A DNA stretch of 64,000 nucleotides from Symbiodinium sp. CCMP2592 (GCA_905221615.1 CAJNDT010000502.1:536931-600930), one strand, 5' to 3'. Positions 9,071 to 19,077 are shown, numbered from the stretch's first letter. Numbers and translations: made by a program. Notes: generated by a model not told the origin, from the sequence alone.

Positions 9071-9247
9071 GGGGTTAGTGTTCGTGAGGGGGGGATAGGA
9101 GCAGCATCCCCTGCCGCTCACTGCATAGCTCTAGTGTAAGATACCCCCCAAACCGGGGTCGCATCCCCTGATACTCTCTCTGTGTAGCGACATTATCATA
9201 GGAGATTTCCAAACCGGCGCAAAATCCCTGATACTCTCTATGCCGGA

Positions 9248-9352
9248 CTTTCCGAAAATAGGGGACCCTAATATAGTACCCTAAGTAGTAGGATCCTTAT
9301 TACAGGGACCCCCAAATAAGGTACCCCTAACTTTCGGAAACTCCCCTAAACC
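9248..9352. mobile_element. inverted-repeat element, family Y (copy 3)
   Basis: CTTTCCGAAAATAGGGGACC ... CCTAACTTTCGGAAACTCCC, the best-preserved copy, followed by CCCTAAACCCTATAGATCCC. Confidence 0.7.
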
Positions 9353-9812
9353 CTAAACCCTATAGATCCCTTATAGAAACCCAATAGATCCCTTAACGGT
9401 ATAGGATAGCTTGGAACGTTGTTCTGATTGCTGCAAGAGCGTCAGACCAGGATTGAACGGGCTTAGGGTTCGGCTTACGGCAGTAGCGTGCGCAGAGCGC
9501 CAAAGGCTCCTTATATAAGACTGTATTCAAGTCTTACGAGCCTTAATGAATATTATAGCTGGTTTGAGCGCGATCGGGCTATTTGGGCCTTTTGATTTTG
9601 GATCTTGGGTGTATTGTCACTGCATCACCGAACTAGCATCTTGAACGCGCTTAGGCATCAACCCCGGAATCATCGTTCTCCGGAGGCTGAGTAGCAGCCA
9701 CAGCAGTCATCATGATGAGCTATGACTGGTATCCATGAATGCAATCTGTATTGATTCGGGTTGCTTAGGATGCTCATTGTCCGTTTTGCATCTTCCTGAT
9801 CAGCCTACTCAG

Positions 9813-9873
<61 letters not shown>

Positions 9874-9920
9874 GCTGCTGCTGTTGCTCCTTCTGCGGCT
9901 GCTGCTACTGCTGCTGATTG

Positions 9921-9988
<68 letters not shown>

Positions 9989-10018
9989 GTACTACTACTA
10001 CTACTGTACTACTACTAT

Positions 10019-10052
<34 letters not shown>

Positions 10053-10191
10053 GCTGCTACTACTACTACTACTACTACTACTACTCCTGCTGCTGCTGCT
10101 ACTACTACTACGACTCCGCCTGCTACTACCACTACTACTCCCACTACCACCACTACGACTACTACTGCGACTGCTACTGCTACTGCTACTG

Positions 10192-10238
<47 letters not shown>

Positions 10239-10692
10239 GCTACTACTACTGATGCGGCTACTTGCGGCTACGGCTACTGCTAATTGCAATCTGCCACGTA
10301 CCCTTGCTACTTAGTACTTGCCACTTGCTATGTACTACTTACTACCTACTTCTTACTGCCTACTAACCTACTACCTACTACTACTTACTACTGACTACTT
10401 GCTACTTACGACTTGCTACTTACTTAAACACTACTACTACTACTACTACTACGACGACTTCTGCTGCTGCTACTCGTACTCCTACTGCCACCGCTACTGC
10501 TACTTTTCCTCCTGCTGCTTCTCCTACCACTACGACTACTACTACCACTACTACTTACTACTTCTACTAATGCTACTACTGCTACTGCTGCTGCTACTGC
10601 TACTGCTACTGCTACTACTACTACTACTACTTCTACTGCTACTACTACTGCCACTACTGCTAACTACTACTACTACTACTACTACTACTACG

Positions 10693-10743
<51 letters not shown>

Positions 10744-11002
10744 GCTGCTACCTGCTAACTACTACTACTACTGCTGCTGCTGCTACTACTACTACTACTC
10801 CTGCTGCTGCTGCTGCTGCTACTACTACTACTACCCCGCCTGCTACTACCACTACTACTCCCACTACCACCACTACGACTACTACTGCGACTGCTACTGC
10901 TACTGCTACTGCTACTGCTACTGCTACTGCTACCACTACTGCTACTGCTACTGCTAGTGCTACTGCGACTGCTACTGCTACGGCTACTGCTGCTACTACG
11001 AC

Positions 11003-11041
<39 letters not shown>

Positions 11042-11042
11042 G

Positions 11043-11078
<36 letters not shown>

Positions 11079-11156
11079 GACTACTACTACTACTACTACT
11101 ACCACTACTACTACCACTACTACTACCACTACTACCACTACTACTACTAGTACTAG

Positions 11157-11189
<33 letters not shown>

Positions 11190-11253
11190 GACTACTACTA
11201 CTACTACTACTACTACTACTGCTGCTACGACGACGACTACTACTACTACTACA
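9813..11253. repeat. 1.4-kb compound CTG/CTA trinucleotide microsatellite
   Basis: Starts as about 20 pure CTG units, then turns to CTA with CTG, CGA, CCA and CTC interruptions; a looser part lies at about 10,285-10,430. The block around 10,793-10,915 resembles 10,085-10,170, so segments were duplicated. All long open frames here (poly-Thr, Leu, Tyr, Ser, Val) are products of the repeat and are not annotated as genes. Confidence 0.97.
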
Positions 11254-11514
11254 CCTACCACTACACTTACATTACGTGATGAAGACTGCGACCACTATCG
11301 CTGCGACCGATACAGCTAGTGCGTCCGCTGGTTATAAACAGTCGCATATGTAATCTAGCAGCCTGAATAATTAGCAATATTATTCCTTTGGGTTCGCGTC
11401 TATGCCTAAGTATAATCAGCATAGCATGCCCCAAAACCCAGTTCTACTTGTTAAGGCCTCTCGATTACTTGCCATCGTCGGGCTTTCCTCGTCATCCCCC
11501 CCGACCCCTTCAGG

Positions 11515-11924
11515 TGCGGATCCGCAGTCAACGAAGCACAGGTGGTGTGAGCCAGAAGAAGATTGCATTTAGGGACTTAGGCCCCCTCTGGTGGAAGGTT
11601 TCCCTGGTAGCAGAGGGCGTGCTACCTGCCGGAAAGGCAGACTCAATCCTTGGCCTTGGATGCTTAGATTTTCAAGCAGTTGTCCTAGGGGCGGACACGA
11701 CCTCGAGTGCACCCCTGGGCTCCTCTAGGCATTCTGAGACCAAAGCAGACACCATTTGCTGCAGGGGGGGGTCTGACGACCCCTGCTGGAATACGACCGT
11801 TGCGTTCCTAGCAGGCAGTGCTAGAATGACTAGAACAGTGCAGAGCTACGTTAATTGCCAGAAGGATTCCTTTGTGTTGTCTCAATGTGGAAAGGCAGAG
11901 AGTTTTCTTTTTTCGCTCTCGTGA
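11515..11924 (+). CDS. exon-like open frame, unknown protein
   Basis: After CCCTTCAG|G the plus frame stays open about 136 codons to a TGA: STGGVSQKKIAFRDLGPLWW, KVSLVAEGVLPAGKADSILG. Minus frames have stops. The first about 60 residues look the most protein-like; a GTTGTC donor at about 11,683 would end the exon there and leave the rest as intron. Confidence 0.45.
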
Positions 11925-12232
11925 CGGGATAGATAAGCCCTATGGTGTCCTGTCACAAGAACGATCTGTGTTGCTTGCAACTCCGACAAGTTCATAACGT
12001 ATTATGTGCTACCATTCTGGAACTACCTACCTGTTCCATATCCGACGAAAAGCATACTGTTCATATTACCCCAAGGGTCCAAGTACTTAATACTCATACA
12101 CTGACCCAAATCCTAACCTACGTAACTACTATCCTAAACTAAAGCCGAGTACCTAAATCTTGGGTCCTTTGGACGCTTGGGGTTACTGAAATCTCAACGG
12201 GCTGTCGCATCCTCAGGCATAAAGGAGCTTAC

Positions 12233-12358
12233 ATCTTCATGGAGGAGCGGTCCTAGTGCCCTCTGAAAGACTGTACTAGCTCGCTTGTCTTCTTGCTCCT
12301 GGTAGAAAAGGAAAGGGCCTTCATGCGTTTCTTTTCGCAGGTTTTTTGTTAACAAAGG
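12233..12358 (-). CDS. internal exon, unknown protein
   Basis: 126 nt, 42 codons, between acceptor GACAACAG|C and a canonical donor GAT|GTAAGC. Reads PLLTKNLRKETHEGPFLFYQ then EQEDKRASTVFQRALGPLLH. Strong exon signals at both ends. Confidence 0.65.
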
Positions 12359-12585
12359 CTGTTGTCTTACTTGGCAAACTCAATGAATCACACGAAGGCT
12401 GCTATACTAAACCCCCAAAGCCCGAATAGCAACCCATGAAACTAGGACCCAGAGTATGTCCTTATTCACTTTTTTAAGGGTTCAAGGTTACTCTTAGGTC
12501 TAGACCCTAGACCCCTAAACCCTTAACCGTGGCCAAGGCCCGGGTAGTACCCCAGGAAAGAACCTCTCTTGAGCCCTCCAGCGGA

Positions 12586-12915
12586 GCCTTATTCCAATTA
12601 CGAAGGCTACTGCAGTCCTTACGGGAACCTTTGTAGAACTCTTGAAAAGGACCCTGTTCTAATTGCGAAGGCTACTTTACCAAGCCCCGACAATCTCCAT
12701 AGTTGTACCTTATTCCAACTGCGAAGGCTGCTAATCATACAAAGCCCCTTTAGTAACTATGGTGGCCTATATAGTAACCTTCAAAGGAACCGTGACAGAG
12801 CCCTCGAGAGGAACCCTGTTCTAATTGCGAAGCCCCTGTAGTAACTATAGTAAGCTATATAGTAACCCTCAAACAAACCTTCATAGAAGCATGTATAGGA
12901 ACCCTAGTCCAAGTA
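12586..12915. repeat. degenerate tandem block of GAACCCTGTTCTAATTGCGAAGG units
   Basis: Four to five diverged units with TTCTAATTGCGAAGGCTACT and CTATAGTAAGCTATATAGTAA motifs, related to the right end of family K. Confidence 0.6.
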
Positions 12916-13274
12916 CGAAGGCTGCTATACTGCCCTAAACCCTAAACCCTCATTTCAACGTGGAAACCCTAAACCCTAAGCCCTAAAACCCTAAGCCCTA
13001 AACCACCCCTGCAGCTGGAACGTTCTGTCCATCTCGGGACTCGGGACCAAGATCTGTGTCGTGTCCTCCTTTTGCGGTATGGTTCCCAGATGCTTAGCAG
13101 CTCCGCACTTGGAGGTTCATGGGTAGTTATAAGTGGGGTTGTAGGTCCCTAATATGGGTTATAAGCATAGTTACCCTACTCATGACTGAGGGAGGCCAGG
13201 GGCTCACATTTGAGATGTACCTGGAGGTTAATTACAGGGTTATAAGGGCCTTAGTTGGGGTTTTTTCTCGGCTA

Positions 13275-13376
13275 AAAGCATTGAAACAGTGCCTGTCTGT
13301 AGACCGGTCTGTGAAACGACACCTTTGGAATGCTGCCCGCGTTGAAATTGTCTGAATGCACGTCAAAACATGATGC
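13275..13376 (-). CDS. internal exon, unknown protein
   Basis: Acceptor CATGCAG|G on minus, then ASCFDVHSDNFNAGSIPKVS and FHRPVYRQALFQCF before a TAG; a GC donor (AAT|GCTTTT) would avoid the stop. Another minus frame is also open. Confidence 0.45.
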
Positions 13377-13710
13377 CTGCATGTATGGAAGTGGTGGGTT
13401 ACGTTTTCTGCAAGTTTCCCATCAGGAATCATTTGTTGAGAGCAACCCTACCCAGATGGCAACGGTTCATCGGTGTGGTTCCTGGTGTTTAGAAGTTCAG
13501 TGATTGCAGTTCAGCCTCTACACGGGTTTTGAACCCTTAAACTTAAACCCGAAAACCTGAGTTTGTCCCACCGCAAAAGGCATTACATAATTGTTGAGGG
13601 GCCGAAAATATTACCAATACTTTCCCCAAAGCCTTACTTTGATTTTCAGGGCCCCTACAATATGCCCCGTGCGTGGAGCACAGATTCAATAGCGAACCAC
13701 TGGTACTCAC

Positions 13711-13800
13711 CCTGTAAAGGGAGTGGACCCCATCCCATTGCATCGGGTAATGGAGAGGCAGTGCGCGGAAAGACAGGCCAGTACAATGCAGGTTTCGCGG
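13711..13800 (-). CDS. internal exon with canonical donor, unknown protein
   Basis: Minus frame PALYWPVFPRTASPLPDAMG then WGPLPLQG, ending at G|GTGAGT. A second minus frame is open too; the acceptor is unclear. Confidence 0.4.
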
Positions 13801-13889
13801 ATTGAGGTTTGCAAATTACGACGGCAATCATAACGACACGCTATGGTTACTAGTATGACGATAATTCCAAATCTTATTCGTATTCTCAG

Positions 13890-13985
13890 TCTCCAATACC
13901 CAACCGTTAAGCTTTTTGGGATTATATATGTTAGTAGTAACCTGAAAGTTCAACCTTTATTTCCCTGGCTTATTGGGGAAGTAAG
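13890..13985. repeat. dispersed repeat B (copy 2)
   Basis: Near-identical to 1,776-1,872 (TTTTTGGGATTATATAT and CTGGCTTATTGGGGAAG). Confidence 0.7.
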
Positions 13986-13999
13986 TATTCGTATTCGAT

Positions 14000-14133
14000 A
14001 CTTGGAGGGTCGGGGGATTCAGTAACTGGTTATTTTAGAGACTTATAAGTACGACAAGCCCAATTAGGGCCCCATTTAGAGTACTTATAAGTCTACTTAC
14101 TACCTACTTACTAAGTCCCCCGACCCTCCAAGT
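14000..14133. mobile_element. inverted-repeat element, family J (copy 2)
   Basis: ACTTGGAGGGTCGGGGG ... CCCCCGACCCTCCAAGT. Inner palindromic GACTTATAAGTAC motifs. Confidence 0.8.
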
Positions 14134-14199
14134 GGGGCAACAGAGTGCCGGACAAAATATTTTGCGACTCCCAGCTCGCTTAATGGATGCCACAGAGTC
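14134..14199 (-). CDS. small exon flanking the duplicated 21-mer
   Basis: Minus strand after CATAG|G: TLWHPLSELGVAKYFVRHSV, then element J. Its first 18 nt are part of a 21-bp repeat also present beyond the element at 14,203-14,388. Confidence 0.45.
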
Positions 14200-14202
14200 C
14201 TA
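14182..14202. repeat. 21-bp direct repeat, left copy
   Basis: AATGGATGCCACAGAGTCCT+A, identical to 14,389-14,409, immediately flanking the element. Confidence 0.9.
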
Positions 14203-14388
14203 TGGTTGATGATCCTTTAAGGGATCTATAGGGTTTTGGGTTTAGGGGATTCTAAGATCCCTTAATTAAGGAATATACCTTAAACTACGGTTGATGATAT
14301 GAATCCTGCATTACCCATACTAAGGAATATACCATAATTCCCATAGTTTAGGATCATAGCTGTCATGCAGGATGTATATCATCAACCG
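14203..14388. mobile_element. composite family A element with embedded CCCAGAG-superfamily fragment
   Basis: Outer TGGTTGATGAT ... ATCATCAACCG. Contains a complete A copy (14,288-14,388) and a left half of a C-type element (AAGATCCCTTAATTAAGG, 14,249-14,287). Bounded by perfect 21-bp direct repeats. Confidence 0.75.
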
Positions 14389-14409
14389 AATGGATGCCAC
14401 AGAGTCCTA
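14389..14409. repeat. 21-bp direct repeat, right copy
   Basis: Perfect match to 14,182-14,202. Confidence 0.9.
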
Positions 14410-14414
14410 CAATC

Positions 14415-14475
14415 AACCGTTTCTCGGAATAGTATTCTGGCGTGTACGAGATTCACAGCATGTCTACGCGTCTCT
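14415..14475 (-). CDS. small exon upstream of the duplicated 21-mer
   Basis: Minus frame RHAVNLVHARILFRET followed by GTTGATTGTAG. Protein-like but short; would join the exon at 14,134-14,199. Confidence 0.35.
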
Positions 14476-14831
14476 TAAACCCTAAACCCTAAACCTTGAT
14501 CGGATGCTGCGGGAGCCTAATGGGCACGGTGCCTGGGTTCTTAAGATTTCTTGCGCTCTGAAGGAGCATGAAAGTCCAAGCAGAGGCCAAGCCTAAAGGG
14601 GAAGCAGGCAACAACCCCTGAGATTCAGGCTTCTTCTTTGAACGTCAACGGGGGAACGTTAAAGTTTTTGGCCATGTCTAGTCGCTCTATCTTAGAAAGT
14701 TTGAACTTTTTGTGGCCCGGTTGTTGAAGAAGAGATTCTTGGGCTGGAATCCACCGGTCTAGGTCCGTTTGGAATTTCCGGTTTTGGGACTCCCTAAACT
14801 ACACCCTAAAGGCGATTTGGCTCTGCTCCGG

Positions 14832-14906
14832 TCATGTCAGATGCATCAGGATATAGTCCGTTTTTCCATGCGTGACGCTGAAGGAGGCCGACGGGCGTAG
14901 CCGTAC
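14832..14906 (-). CDS. small exon, unknown protein
   Basis: Minus strand after GTAAG|G: LRPSASFSVTHGKTDYILMH then LT and TGA. Confidence 0.4.
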   Translation of the reverse strand, partial: VRLRPSASFSVTHGKTDYILMHLT

Positions 14907-15103
14907 CTTACCTGCCATAAGATTCGGTTTAGGGTTTAGGGTTTAGGGTAATAGAATTGGATGCCTCAAAGATTGCCATGCTCTTCTTTTGGTTCCTTCT
15001 GATAAGTGCAGTGTAAGGACCCCAAACCCCATACTAATGATTAAGGCCCCTGTACCGGGGCCCTACCAGCCAAACCCTGGAAAGGAAAGCCGAATCTTTA
15101 GAC

Positions 15104-15212
15104 CCTAAACCCTAAACCCTAAACCCTAAACCCTAAACCCTAAACCCTAAACCCTAAACCCCTAAACCCTAAACCCTAAACCCCTAAACCCCTAAACCCT
15201 ACACCCCTAAAC
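15104..15212. repeat. telomere-like CCCTAAA array
   Basis: About 14 nearly perfect units, C-rich strand on plus. It faces the TTTAGGG array 80 bp away. Confidence 0.95.
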
Positions 15213-15248
15213 CCAGGAAGCTCTGAATCCACCGGTTCAGGGTGAAAG

Positions 15249-15478
15249 CGTTTACATCAGAAGACTAAAAGTTGGAAACCCCATAGCCTCCGGTTAGGGT
15301 TTAGGGGTTTAGGGTTTAGGGTTTAGGGTTTAGGGTTTAGGGTTTAGGGTTTAGGGTTTAGGGTTTAGGGTTTAGGGTTTAGGGTGTAGGGTTAACTTAA
15401 GAGTAATGTAGAGGGAATCCCAGCACTATCTGGCCTTAATCCGGTTTCCAACTTTATGGGGTTTACTACAAAGTTTTA
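15249..15478. mobile_element. family I element split by a telomere-like array
   Basis: Left half GTTTACATCAGAAGAC…AACCCCATAGCCTC and right half CTTAAGAGTAATGTAGAGGG…GGTTTCCAACTTTATGGG match the two halves of the copy at 31,159 (reverse orientation); about 100 bp of TTTAGGG units sits between them. Confidence 0.85.
15291..15394. repeat. telomere-like TTTAGGG array inside element I
   Basis: About 13 tandem TTTAGGG units with one TTTAGGGG and one TGTAGGG. Confidence 0.95.
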
Positions 15479-15540
15479 TGGCTTCTGTTTTTTTGGGGGT
15501 TTTGGGGTTTTTAGGGTTTTAGGGATGTACTGCTTCAATC

Positions 15541-15676
15541 AAAGGGGAAAACGAGGGACCCTTAATGAGGACCCCTACCCTGTAATGGGCTTTATAATGG
15601 GTATATAATAGCTATATCAAGAGCATGTATATCAAGAGCATGTACCTAGGGGTCCTGATTCAGGCTCCCTCCTTTT
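15541..15676. mobile_element. inverted-repeat element, family M (copy 1)
   Basis: AGGGACCCTTAATGAGGACC ... GGTCCTGATTCAGGCTCCCT; the centre has a duplicated ATATCAAGAGCATGT. The second copy (28,364) is in the other orientation. Confidence 0.75.
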
Positions 15677-15686
15677 GGCCTTGGAT

Positions 15687-15949
15687 TCAAGTTTGACTCA
15701 TTGACTCAAGGTCACGGGTTGCTGATCTAGCATCGCTCCAAATCGCACCTGGAGTCTTCGATTCATCGTTCTTCTTGCTTCCGGTCTTATCACCCGTGTT
15801 TTGCCGATGCAAATGAACATTTAAGATAGGGGCCCTAAATTTAAGAGCAGGCTTGGGGGTTAAGTTATGGTTTAGCTGCATAGCTTGATGTGTAGCATCT
15901 GATGTAGCTATGTTGAGTATCGCTCCGCTGCCCAGGATTGTAACTGGTA
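15687..15949 (-). CDS. exon of about 87 codons, unknown protein
   Basis: Minus strand after CAACTAG|T: VPVTILGSGAILNIATSDAT, APILNVHLHRQNTGDKTGSK, then SMSQT and TGA. Long, single open frame. It begins at the edge of element L (15,950-16,069) and ends next to element M, whose CAAG|GCCAAAAGG could be a GC donor a few bases after the TGA. Confidence 0.6.
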
Positions 15950-16069
15950 CTAGTTGACCCAGTAGTAGAGTATGCAACCTTTAGCCTGTTTTGTGTAGTA
16001 TAGTCCCTATATAGTCCCTATATAATCAAGAAGGTGAACCGTAGTTTCACATCATACCCGACAAGTAGG
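15950..16069. mobile_element. inverted-repeat element, family L (copy 1)
   Basis: Carries AGTAGTAGAGTATGCAACCT ... TACCCGACAAGTAGG with TATAGTCCCTATATA in the middle. On minus it would be the intron before the exon at 15,687. Confidence 0.75.
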
Positions 16070-16325
16070 TTGAGTGCAAGTTGGTGAGTGTATTCTCTGG
16101 GTGTGGTTGTGCGGGGCATGGGGGTTGCTACGAGCAACAGCCCCACCCTAACCTACCATAGCCATAGCCTCAGTACTTTACTCTTGTGTGGGATCCCAAA
16201 TGCCAATGCTGGCCTCTACTTTTATCAGTTTCCAAACTCTAAACTCACTTAGGGCAACCTTAAACTGTGAAGCCCCCGATACCCTAAACCCCTAGACCTT
16301 AAACCCTGATGCCCTAAACTCTAAC

Positions 16326-16446
16326 CCAGACCCCCGGGAGGATCCAAAAAGTAGATCCCTTAATCGGGGTTCCTATAAAGTACCCTTAGTAGTATAGGGC
16401 CCCAAATTAGGGGATCTACTTTCTAGATCCTCGCGGGGGTCTGGGA
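16326..16446. mobile_element. inverted-repeat element, family O
   Basis: CCCAGACCCCCGGGAGGATC ... GATCCTCGCGGGGGTCTGGG, with AAGTAGATCCC / GGGATCTACTTT inner arms. Confidence 0.8.
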
Positions 16447-16564
16447 AACCCTGAACTCCGCAAGCCCCTCTCAACCCTTAACCCATAGTCTGCTCCACGT
16501 GAGACCAAAGACGTACTGCTCAGGTGGAATAGGGTTTGGGGGTGTATCCTTAAACTTTTATGTA

Positions 16565-16680
16565 AACATGCCATTCTAAGACTGACCTATGATACTATTT
16601 TAGGGCTTCCTTGATATAACTATCATAACATGCCCCAGAACCCTATTCTAACCATTGAGGCCCCTACATTACGGCGGCTC
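16565..16680. mobile_element. inverted-repeat element, family K
   Basis: Right part ATAACATGCCCCAGAACCCT and GGCCCCTACATTA match other K copies; the left arm is diverged. Confidence 0.45.
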
Positions 16681-16800
16681 ATGCTCATCGGCTGCCTCAC
16701 CTTGTCAAGAAGCGCATTGCAAGAGATTTTCTCTAGAAGCACAGTGGCTTAATTTCGGACTTCAAGCTGGAATCTGGAAGCTGCAGCACTATGACCGCAA
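16681..16800 (+). pseudogene. exon-like segment with one in-frame stop
   Basis: Plus frame AHRLPHLVKKRIARDFL, TAG, KHSGLISDFKLESGSC. Both parts look coding in one frame. Decayed exon or unresolved splicing. Confidence 0.3.
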
Positions 16801-16852
16801 AACTCCAAACCCTAAGCCCTCAGAGCCCGAATACCCTAAACCCTAAACCCTA

Positions 16853-16953
16853 CGGTTGATGATATAAATCCTGCATTGCCCATAATAAGGAATGTACCAT
16901 AACTCCCATAGCCTAGGGTCATAACTGTAGTGCAGGATATATATCATCAACCG
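16853..16953. mobile_element. inverted-repeat element, family A (copy 3)
   Basis: CGGTTGATGATATAAATCCT ... AGGATATATATCATCAACCG; same length as copies 1 and 4. Confidence 0.85.
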
Positions 16954-16966
16954 TATTAAAGGGAAC

Positions 16967-17055
16967 TCCAGAAAGTTGGAATATGGTTTCAGGGTAGGAT
17001 ACCTTATAATTTACCATAAAGGGTTTAGGATAATCATATTCCAACTTTCTGGCTT
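16967..17055. mobile_element. inverted-repeat element, family P
   Basis: CCAGAAAGTTGGAATATG ... CATATTCCAACTTTCTGG, 18-bp perfect arms. Confidence 0.8.
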
Positions 17056-17065
17056 TTACTGTAAA

Positions 17066-17115
17066 CCCTAAACCCTAAACCCTGAACCCCTAAACCCTAA
17101 ACCCTAAACCCTTTT
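17066..17115. repeat. telomere-like CCCTAAA array
   Basis: Six units, one CCCTGAA variant, flanked on both sides by TTTTACTGTAAACC. Confidence 0.8.
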
Positions 17116-17619
17116 ACTGTAAACCGTGCAGCCAACTGTGCAAGGAATTTCTCTACCATGTGCAGGGCTGCCGGACCTTTGGATCGCTCTGGTTTTGGTG
17201 TTGGGGCCTTACCCTAATGCTCCTAAGAGGGTCTTGGGCTTTCTGGGGGAGGGTTTCGGCTTTGGGGGCTAGGGTTTGGGATCTCACTACAAGGGTCCAT
17301 GAGCCTTAGGGTAATGACTAAAATAGGGTTCCTTGAAAAGGGTTCTAGACGATTTACTTCTGGGGTTACTGTAAGGGTACTATGATACTATGATACAGGG
17401 GCCTTAATCGTTGTTATTAAGGGGTTTTGGGGCTCATTTTACTATAAGCATAAGAGCCACCGCCCCCCCCCCTCAAAAACAAAAAACACATATACCAAAT
17501 AGCATAGGTAAGTCTCGAGGCCCCGATATTAAGGGTGCTGAGGTTTTGTCGGTTGTTAGGCACGCCTGCATGAAGCTGCAGTGTGCCAAAAGGGGCCTGA
17601 GCCATATACTCTCCTAAAC

Positions 17620-17735
17620 CCTAACCCTTAAACGCTAAACCGTGTCAGTGGTTTAGGGTTTAGGGGTTAAGGTTTGGGGGTTTAGGGTTTAGGGGTTTAG
17701 AGTTTTAGGGTTCAGGGTTTTAGGGTTTATTGGGC
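17620..17735. repeat. telomere-like units in both orientations
   Basis: CCCTAAACCCTAAAC-type units up to 17,640, then TTTAGGG units from 17,652. Confidence 0.75.
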
Positions 17736-17741
17736 TGGAGA

Positions 17742-17829
17742 TGCCAACACCCGCGCTTTTCCAAGGATTTTTTTATGCTTCGCCCTACACAGCGGCACTC
17801 TGTACAGGAGTTGCCCGAGCATCAGGAAA
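17742..17829. CDS. exon-like flank of element T, strand unresolved
   Basis: Plus: MPTPALFQGFFYASPYTAAL... ending TG|GTTGTC at the element; after it HLAFFSISSAAMLAVP continues in frame. Minus is equally open (KVHGTANIAALEIEKNAR then HFPDARATPVQSAAV). Either way, removing the element preserves a frame. Confidence 0.35.
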
Positions 17830-17922
17830 GTGGTTGTCAAAATTAGGGTCCCTTTTGGGGTCCCTAATATACCACGGCACCTATTATTTAGGGTACCCAG
17901 AACGGCACCCTAATTTGGACAG
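17830..17922. mobile_element. inverted-repeat element, family T, probable introner
   Basis: TGTCAAAATTAGGGT ... ACCCTAATTTGGACA. On plus it reads GTTGTC...GGACAG, a 93-nt GT-AG intron. Confidence 0.65.
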
Positions 17923-18050
17923 CCACCTCGCATTTTTTTCAATCTCAAGCGCTGCGATGTTGGCCGTTCCATGAACTTTAAGACTGCTTGCTTGGATGGC
18001 CACGGTCTGGTTCTACAGGGGTTCCGTTAAGGGATCTATAACCCTTATAA

Positions 18051-18174
18051 GCTCTAAGGACTCTCATATTAAGGTTTTAAAGGGACCAAAGACCATACTA
18101 TATAAGGCTTTTTGGCTATTTTGATCCCAAGACCATACTATATCCGGCTTTTGGGCGATTTTGATCCCTAGGGG
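18051..18174. mobile_element. inverted-repeat element, family G (copy 1)
   Basis: Contains a 38-bp tandem duplication (AAGACCATACTATATAAGGC / AAGACCATACTATATCCGGC) ending TTTTGATCCC. Copies at 26,330 and 26,810. Confidence 0.7.
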
Positions 18175-18512
18175 ATGGGCTTATGGTGTGAGCTGAGGAA
18201 TGTTGTACTCGACATGTAAATCCAAGATGTCTTTGTGTTGCAAGTATGCTGCCAATATGAAGTTATAGTAGCTCCCAAACGTCCAACGGTACGGTTATAA
18301 ACGACAGCCTACTCCGTGATGTGGGGTAGATAAAACACTCCCTAGTATACGGTAGGTGAGGTGCTGCAGGGTTTGGTCCATGAGCGACATGGCCGTTCTT
18401 GGGGCCCTAAAATGTCTGTTAAGGTTCCCTTATAACCCCCTTTACACCTAAAAGGGCACCCTTTCTATTGAAAGGTTACTCTTAGGTGTAGATGTGGACA
18501 CTGACGGCCATC

Positions 18513-18602
18513 TCAAGCCGTGAATGGGCGCCAGACATATGCGCGCAGCAAATTCTTTAAGCGTACACGCCCCCCAATGGGCTGGTGGAACATGTAGACC
18601 CT
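18513..18602 (-). CDS. exon-like segment, basic protein region
   Basis: Minus frame RVYMFHQPIGGRVRLKNLLR then AYVWRPFTA and stop. The open frame continues upstream through an inverted repeat (CCCCTTTCTT / AAGAAAGGGG), so the real exon is probably only this part. Confidence 0.4.
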   Translation of the reverse strand, partial: RVYMFHQPIGGRVRLKNLLRAYVWRPFTA

Positions 18603-18779
18603 GAGTGGTGATTCCCCTTTCTTTTCGGGTCCTGATCTTAGAATTTCTATTGAACTCCCGGAAAAATAAGAAAGGGGATTATATGACCTCATTTCTACAT
18701 GATGGAACAACCAGTTGAATTTATTTTGGCAGCGGTGAGGCAGCAAGGTGGTCAGCGTGCGTAGCCCGAATTGAAGCGC

Positions 18780-18892
18780 CGCCCAGAGACTCCAATATCC
18801 CCTAATTAAGGACTATACCTTAAATCATATTAAGGATCCTACTATAATTTGAGGTATATTCCGTAATTAAGGGATATTGGAGTCTCTGGGCG
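18780..18892. mobile_element. inverted-repeat element, CCCAGAG superfamily (subfamily C)
   Basis: CGCCCAGAGACTCCAATATC ... GATATTGGAGTCTCTGGGCG; arms of at least 24 bp. Confidence 0.88.
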
Positions 18893-18894
18893 AG

Positions 18895-19077
18895 TCACTC
18901 TGTACCCCGGTATCCTACCAGCCCGGCAGCTGGAGCCCCCACAAAAGAAGCCGGGCAATTTCCAGAAAACCCTAACATTCTATCCAGGACCCTACAAACT
19001 ATCGGCACGTCATTTAGGAAGGGGTTAAAACTAAAGTGTAAAAGGTTTCGGGGTCCGGCTGATTGCCGTTCGCACAT
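18895..19077 (-). CDS. exon-like segment, unknown protein
   Basis: Minus frame RNLLHFSFNPFLNDVPIVCR, VLDRMLGFSGNCPASFVGAP, running into element C at 18,892. Moderate third-base bias. Confidence 0.4.
   Translation of the reverse strand: MCERQSAGPRNLLHFSFNPFLNDVPIVCRVLDRMLGFSGNCPASFVGAPAAGLVGYRGTE

Noticed and set aside
9735-11319. Long open frames of poly-Ala, Leu, Thr, Tyr, Ser or Val on both strands
   Set aside because: They are produced by the CTG/CTA trinucleotide array, which is open in every frame; no splice sites or normal codon use.
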